Assembly: GCA_023078555.1 (NCBI GenBank)
Contig: CM041199.1
Coordinates: forward strand, 9,305,315 to 9,369,314
Direction of reading: 5' to 3'
DNA length: 64,000 nt
Source of the DNA: Ulva prolifera
Lineage: Eukaryota; Chlorophyta; Ulvophyceae; Ulvales; Ulvaceae
Shown: piece by piece, positions 61,901 through 64,000 of the stretch
Layout of the letters: every line of letters starts with the position of its first letter
Numbering within the stretch: position 1 is the stretch's first letter
The notes under the pieces: model-generated
What the model saw: the letters and a program-made list of their open reading frames with translations, nothing else
The model's database searches: none
What the model was told of the DNA's origin: nothing
Program-made: the position numbers and the translations under genes

Positions 61901-64000
61901 TATGTCGGCATGGTTCCATGTCCGTGCAGTATGTCGGGCACTATGTCAGGCACTATGTAGGCATGGTTCCATGTCCGTGCAGTATGCCGGGCACTATGTC
62001 GGGCACTATGTAGGCATGGTTCCATGTCCATGCAGTATGTTGGGCACTATGTTGGGCACTATGTAGGCATGGTTCCATGTCCGTGCAGTGTGTCGGGCTC
62101 TATGTCGGGGCACTATGTTGGGCACTATGTAGGCATGGTTCCATGTCCGTGCAGTATGTTGGGCACTATGTTGGGCACTATGTAGGCATGGTTCCATGTC
62201 CGTGCAGTGTGTTGGGCACTATGTTGGGAACTATGTAGGCATGGTTCCATGTCCGTGCAGTGTGTTGGGCACTATGTTGGGCACTATGTCGGCATGGTTC
62301 CATGTCCGTGCAGTATTTCGGGCACTATGTCAGGCACTATGTAGGCATGGTTCCATGTCCGTGCAGTATGCCGGGCACTATGTCGGGCACTATGTAGGCA
62401 TGGTTCCATGTCCGTGCAGTATGTTGGGCACTATGTTGGGCACTATGTAGGGCACTATGTAGGCATGGTTCCATGTCCGTGCAGTGTGTTGGGCACTATG
62501 TTGGGAACTATGTAGGCATGGTTCCATGTCCGTGCAGTGTGTTGGGCACTATGTTGGGCACTATGTCGGCATGGTTCCATGTCCGTGCAGTATTTCGGGC
62601 ACTATGTCAGGCACTATGTAGGCATGGTTCCATGTCCGTGCAGTATGCCGGGCACTATGTCGGGCACTATGTAGGCATGGTTCCATGTCCGTGCAGTATG
62701 TTGGGCACTATGTTGGGCACTATGTAGGCATGGTTCCATGTCCGTGCAGAGTGTTTTGGGCACTATGTTGGGAACTATGTAGGCATGGTTCCATGTCCGT
62801 GCAGTGTGTTGGGCACTATGTTGAGCACTATGTCGGCATGGTTCCATGTCCGTGCACTATGTCGGGCACTATGTTGGGCACTATGTCGGCATGGTTCCAT
62901 GTCCGTGCAGTATGCCGGACACTATGTCGGGCACTATGTAGGCATGGTTCCATGTCCGTGCAGTATGTTGGCCACTATGTTGGGCACTATGTAGGCATGG
63001 TTCCATGTCCGTGCAGTATGCCGGGCACTATGTCGGGCACTATGTAGGCATGGTTCCATGTCCGTGCAGTATGCCGGGCACTATGTCGGGCACTATGTAG
63101 GAATGGTTCCATGTCCATGCAGTGTGTCGGGCACTATGTCGGGCACTATGTTGGGCACTATGTAGGCATGGTTCCATGTCCGTGCAGTATGTTGGGCACT
63201 ATGTTGGGCACTATGTAGGCATGGTTCCATGTCCGTGCAGTGTGTTGGGCACTATGTTGGGAACTATGTAGGCATGGTTCCATGTCCGTGCAGTGTGTTG
63301 GGCACTATGTTGGCACTATGTCGGCATGGTTCCATTTCCGTGCAGTATGCCGGGCACTATGTCGGGCACTATGTAGGCATGGTTCCATGTCCATGCAGTG
63401 TGTCGGGCACTATGTCGGGCACTATGTTGGGCACTATGTAGGCATGGTTCCATGTCCGTGCAGTATGTTGGGCACTATGTTGGGCACTATGTAGGCATGG
63501 TTCCATGTCCGTGCAGTGTGTTGGGCACTATGTTGGGAACTATGTAGGCATGGTTCCATGTCCGTGCAGTGTGTTGGGCACTATGTTGGGCACTATGTAG
63601 GCATGGTTCCATGTCCGTGCAGTATGCCGGGCACTATGTTGGGCACTATGTAGGCATGGTTCCATGTCCGTGCAGTATGCCGGGCACTATGTCGGGCACT
63701 ATGTAGGCATGGTTCCATGTACGTGCGGTATGTCGGGCACTATGTCGGGCGGTATGCTGGGCACTATGTCGGGCACTGTGTTGGGCACTGTGTAGGCATG
63801 GTTCCATGTCCGTGCAGTATGCTGGGCACTATGTCGGGCACTATGTAGGAATGGTTCCATGTCCATGCAGTGTGTCGGGCACTATGTCGGGCACTATGTT
63901 GGGCACTATGTAGGCATGGTTCCATGTCCGTGCAGTATGTTGGGCACTATGTTGGGCACTATGTAGGCATGGTTCCATGTCCGTGCAGTATGCCGGGCAC

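Larger units (their letters stand above)
49816..64000. repeat. Satellite array, right block (continues beyond window)
   Basis: Same 53/65-bp monomer family and orientation as the left block. It is more regular: most of it is built from 383-bp blocks and shuffled parts of them. Local indels occur, such as GTCGGGGCAC at about 62105, a lost base at about 60259 (GTATGCGGGC) and a short unit TAGGGCACTATG at about 62448. No genes are present. Confidence 0.97.

Noticed and set aside
5728-63494. Many open frames of 60-180 codons with GHYVGHYVG, CRALCRAL or SGTMSGTM patterns
   Set aside because: They are the three frames of the same satellite. Because 53 is not a multiple of 3, the frame rotates each monomer and every frame gives a repetitive pseudo-protein. 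Start and stop positions repeat with the array and no gene context exists.
5658-64000. CENP-B box in the monomer
   Set aside because: The CGGG core is present, but the required upstream TTCG and spaced A are not at the right positions in any common monomer variant.

Overview
The window is eukaryotic. It has phase-consistent GT-AG introns, Kozak-like start contexts and about 50 kb of tandem satellite DNA. There is no operon structure, no rRNA or tRNA and no prokaryotic gene layout. The lineage cannot be fixed from the sequence; a protist, alga or fungus with CACTA-superfamily transposons would fit, but that is a guess.

Layout. (1) 1-5657 is the right part of a DNA transposon. A Tnp2-like transposase gene on the minus strand starts at 2153, runs off the left edge and carries one in-frame stop. 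A divergent plus-strand gene of seven predicted exons (2491-4844, about 496 residues) has no recognisable function and ends in a coiled coil. A cluster of TCCG-containing subterminal repeats follows (about 5340-5635). The end is a terminus that reads CACTA inward from the junction, directly against the satellite. (2) 5658-41345 is a satellite with a 53-bp basic monomer: a 29-bp head plus two copies of a 12-bp subrepeat of the type GGGCACTATGTC. Extra subrepeats give 65- and 77-bp monomers. Higher-order repeats of 383, 1308 and 1664 bp and longer segmental copies are superimposed. (3) 41346-49815 is a second transposon of 8470 bp with 23-bp perfect terminal inverted repeats. It sits inside one satellite monomer with a TA duplication and encodes a Plavaka/KDZ-type transposase on the minus strand. 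(4) 49816-64000 is the same satellite in the same orientation, continuing beyond the window.

How the parts relate. Both transposons meet the satellite at the same position of the monomer, the TA of the last CACTATGT before the GGCATGG head. This suggests that the satellite is a preferred landing site, or a tolerated refuge, for CACTA-superfamily elements. Each element has a minus-strand transposase, and each carries on its other side a short tandem array of perfect or near-perfect palindromes (64-bp and 60-bp units). In element 1 this array lies in an intron of the companion gene. None of the many short open frames inside the satellite is believed to be a gene.
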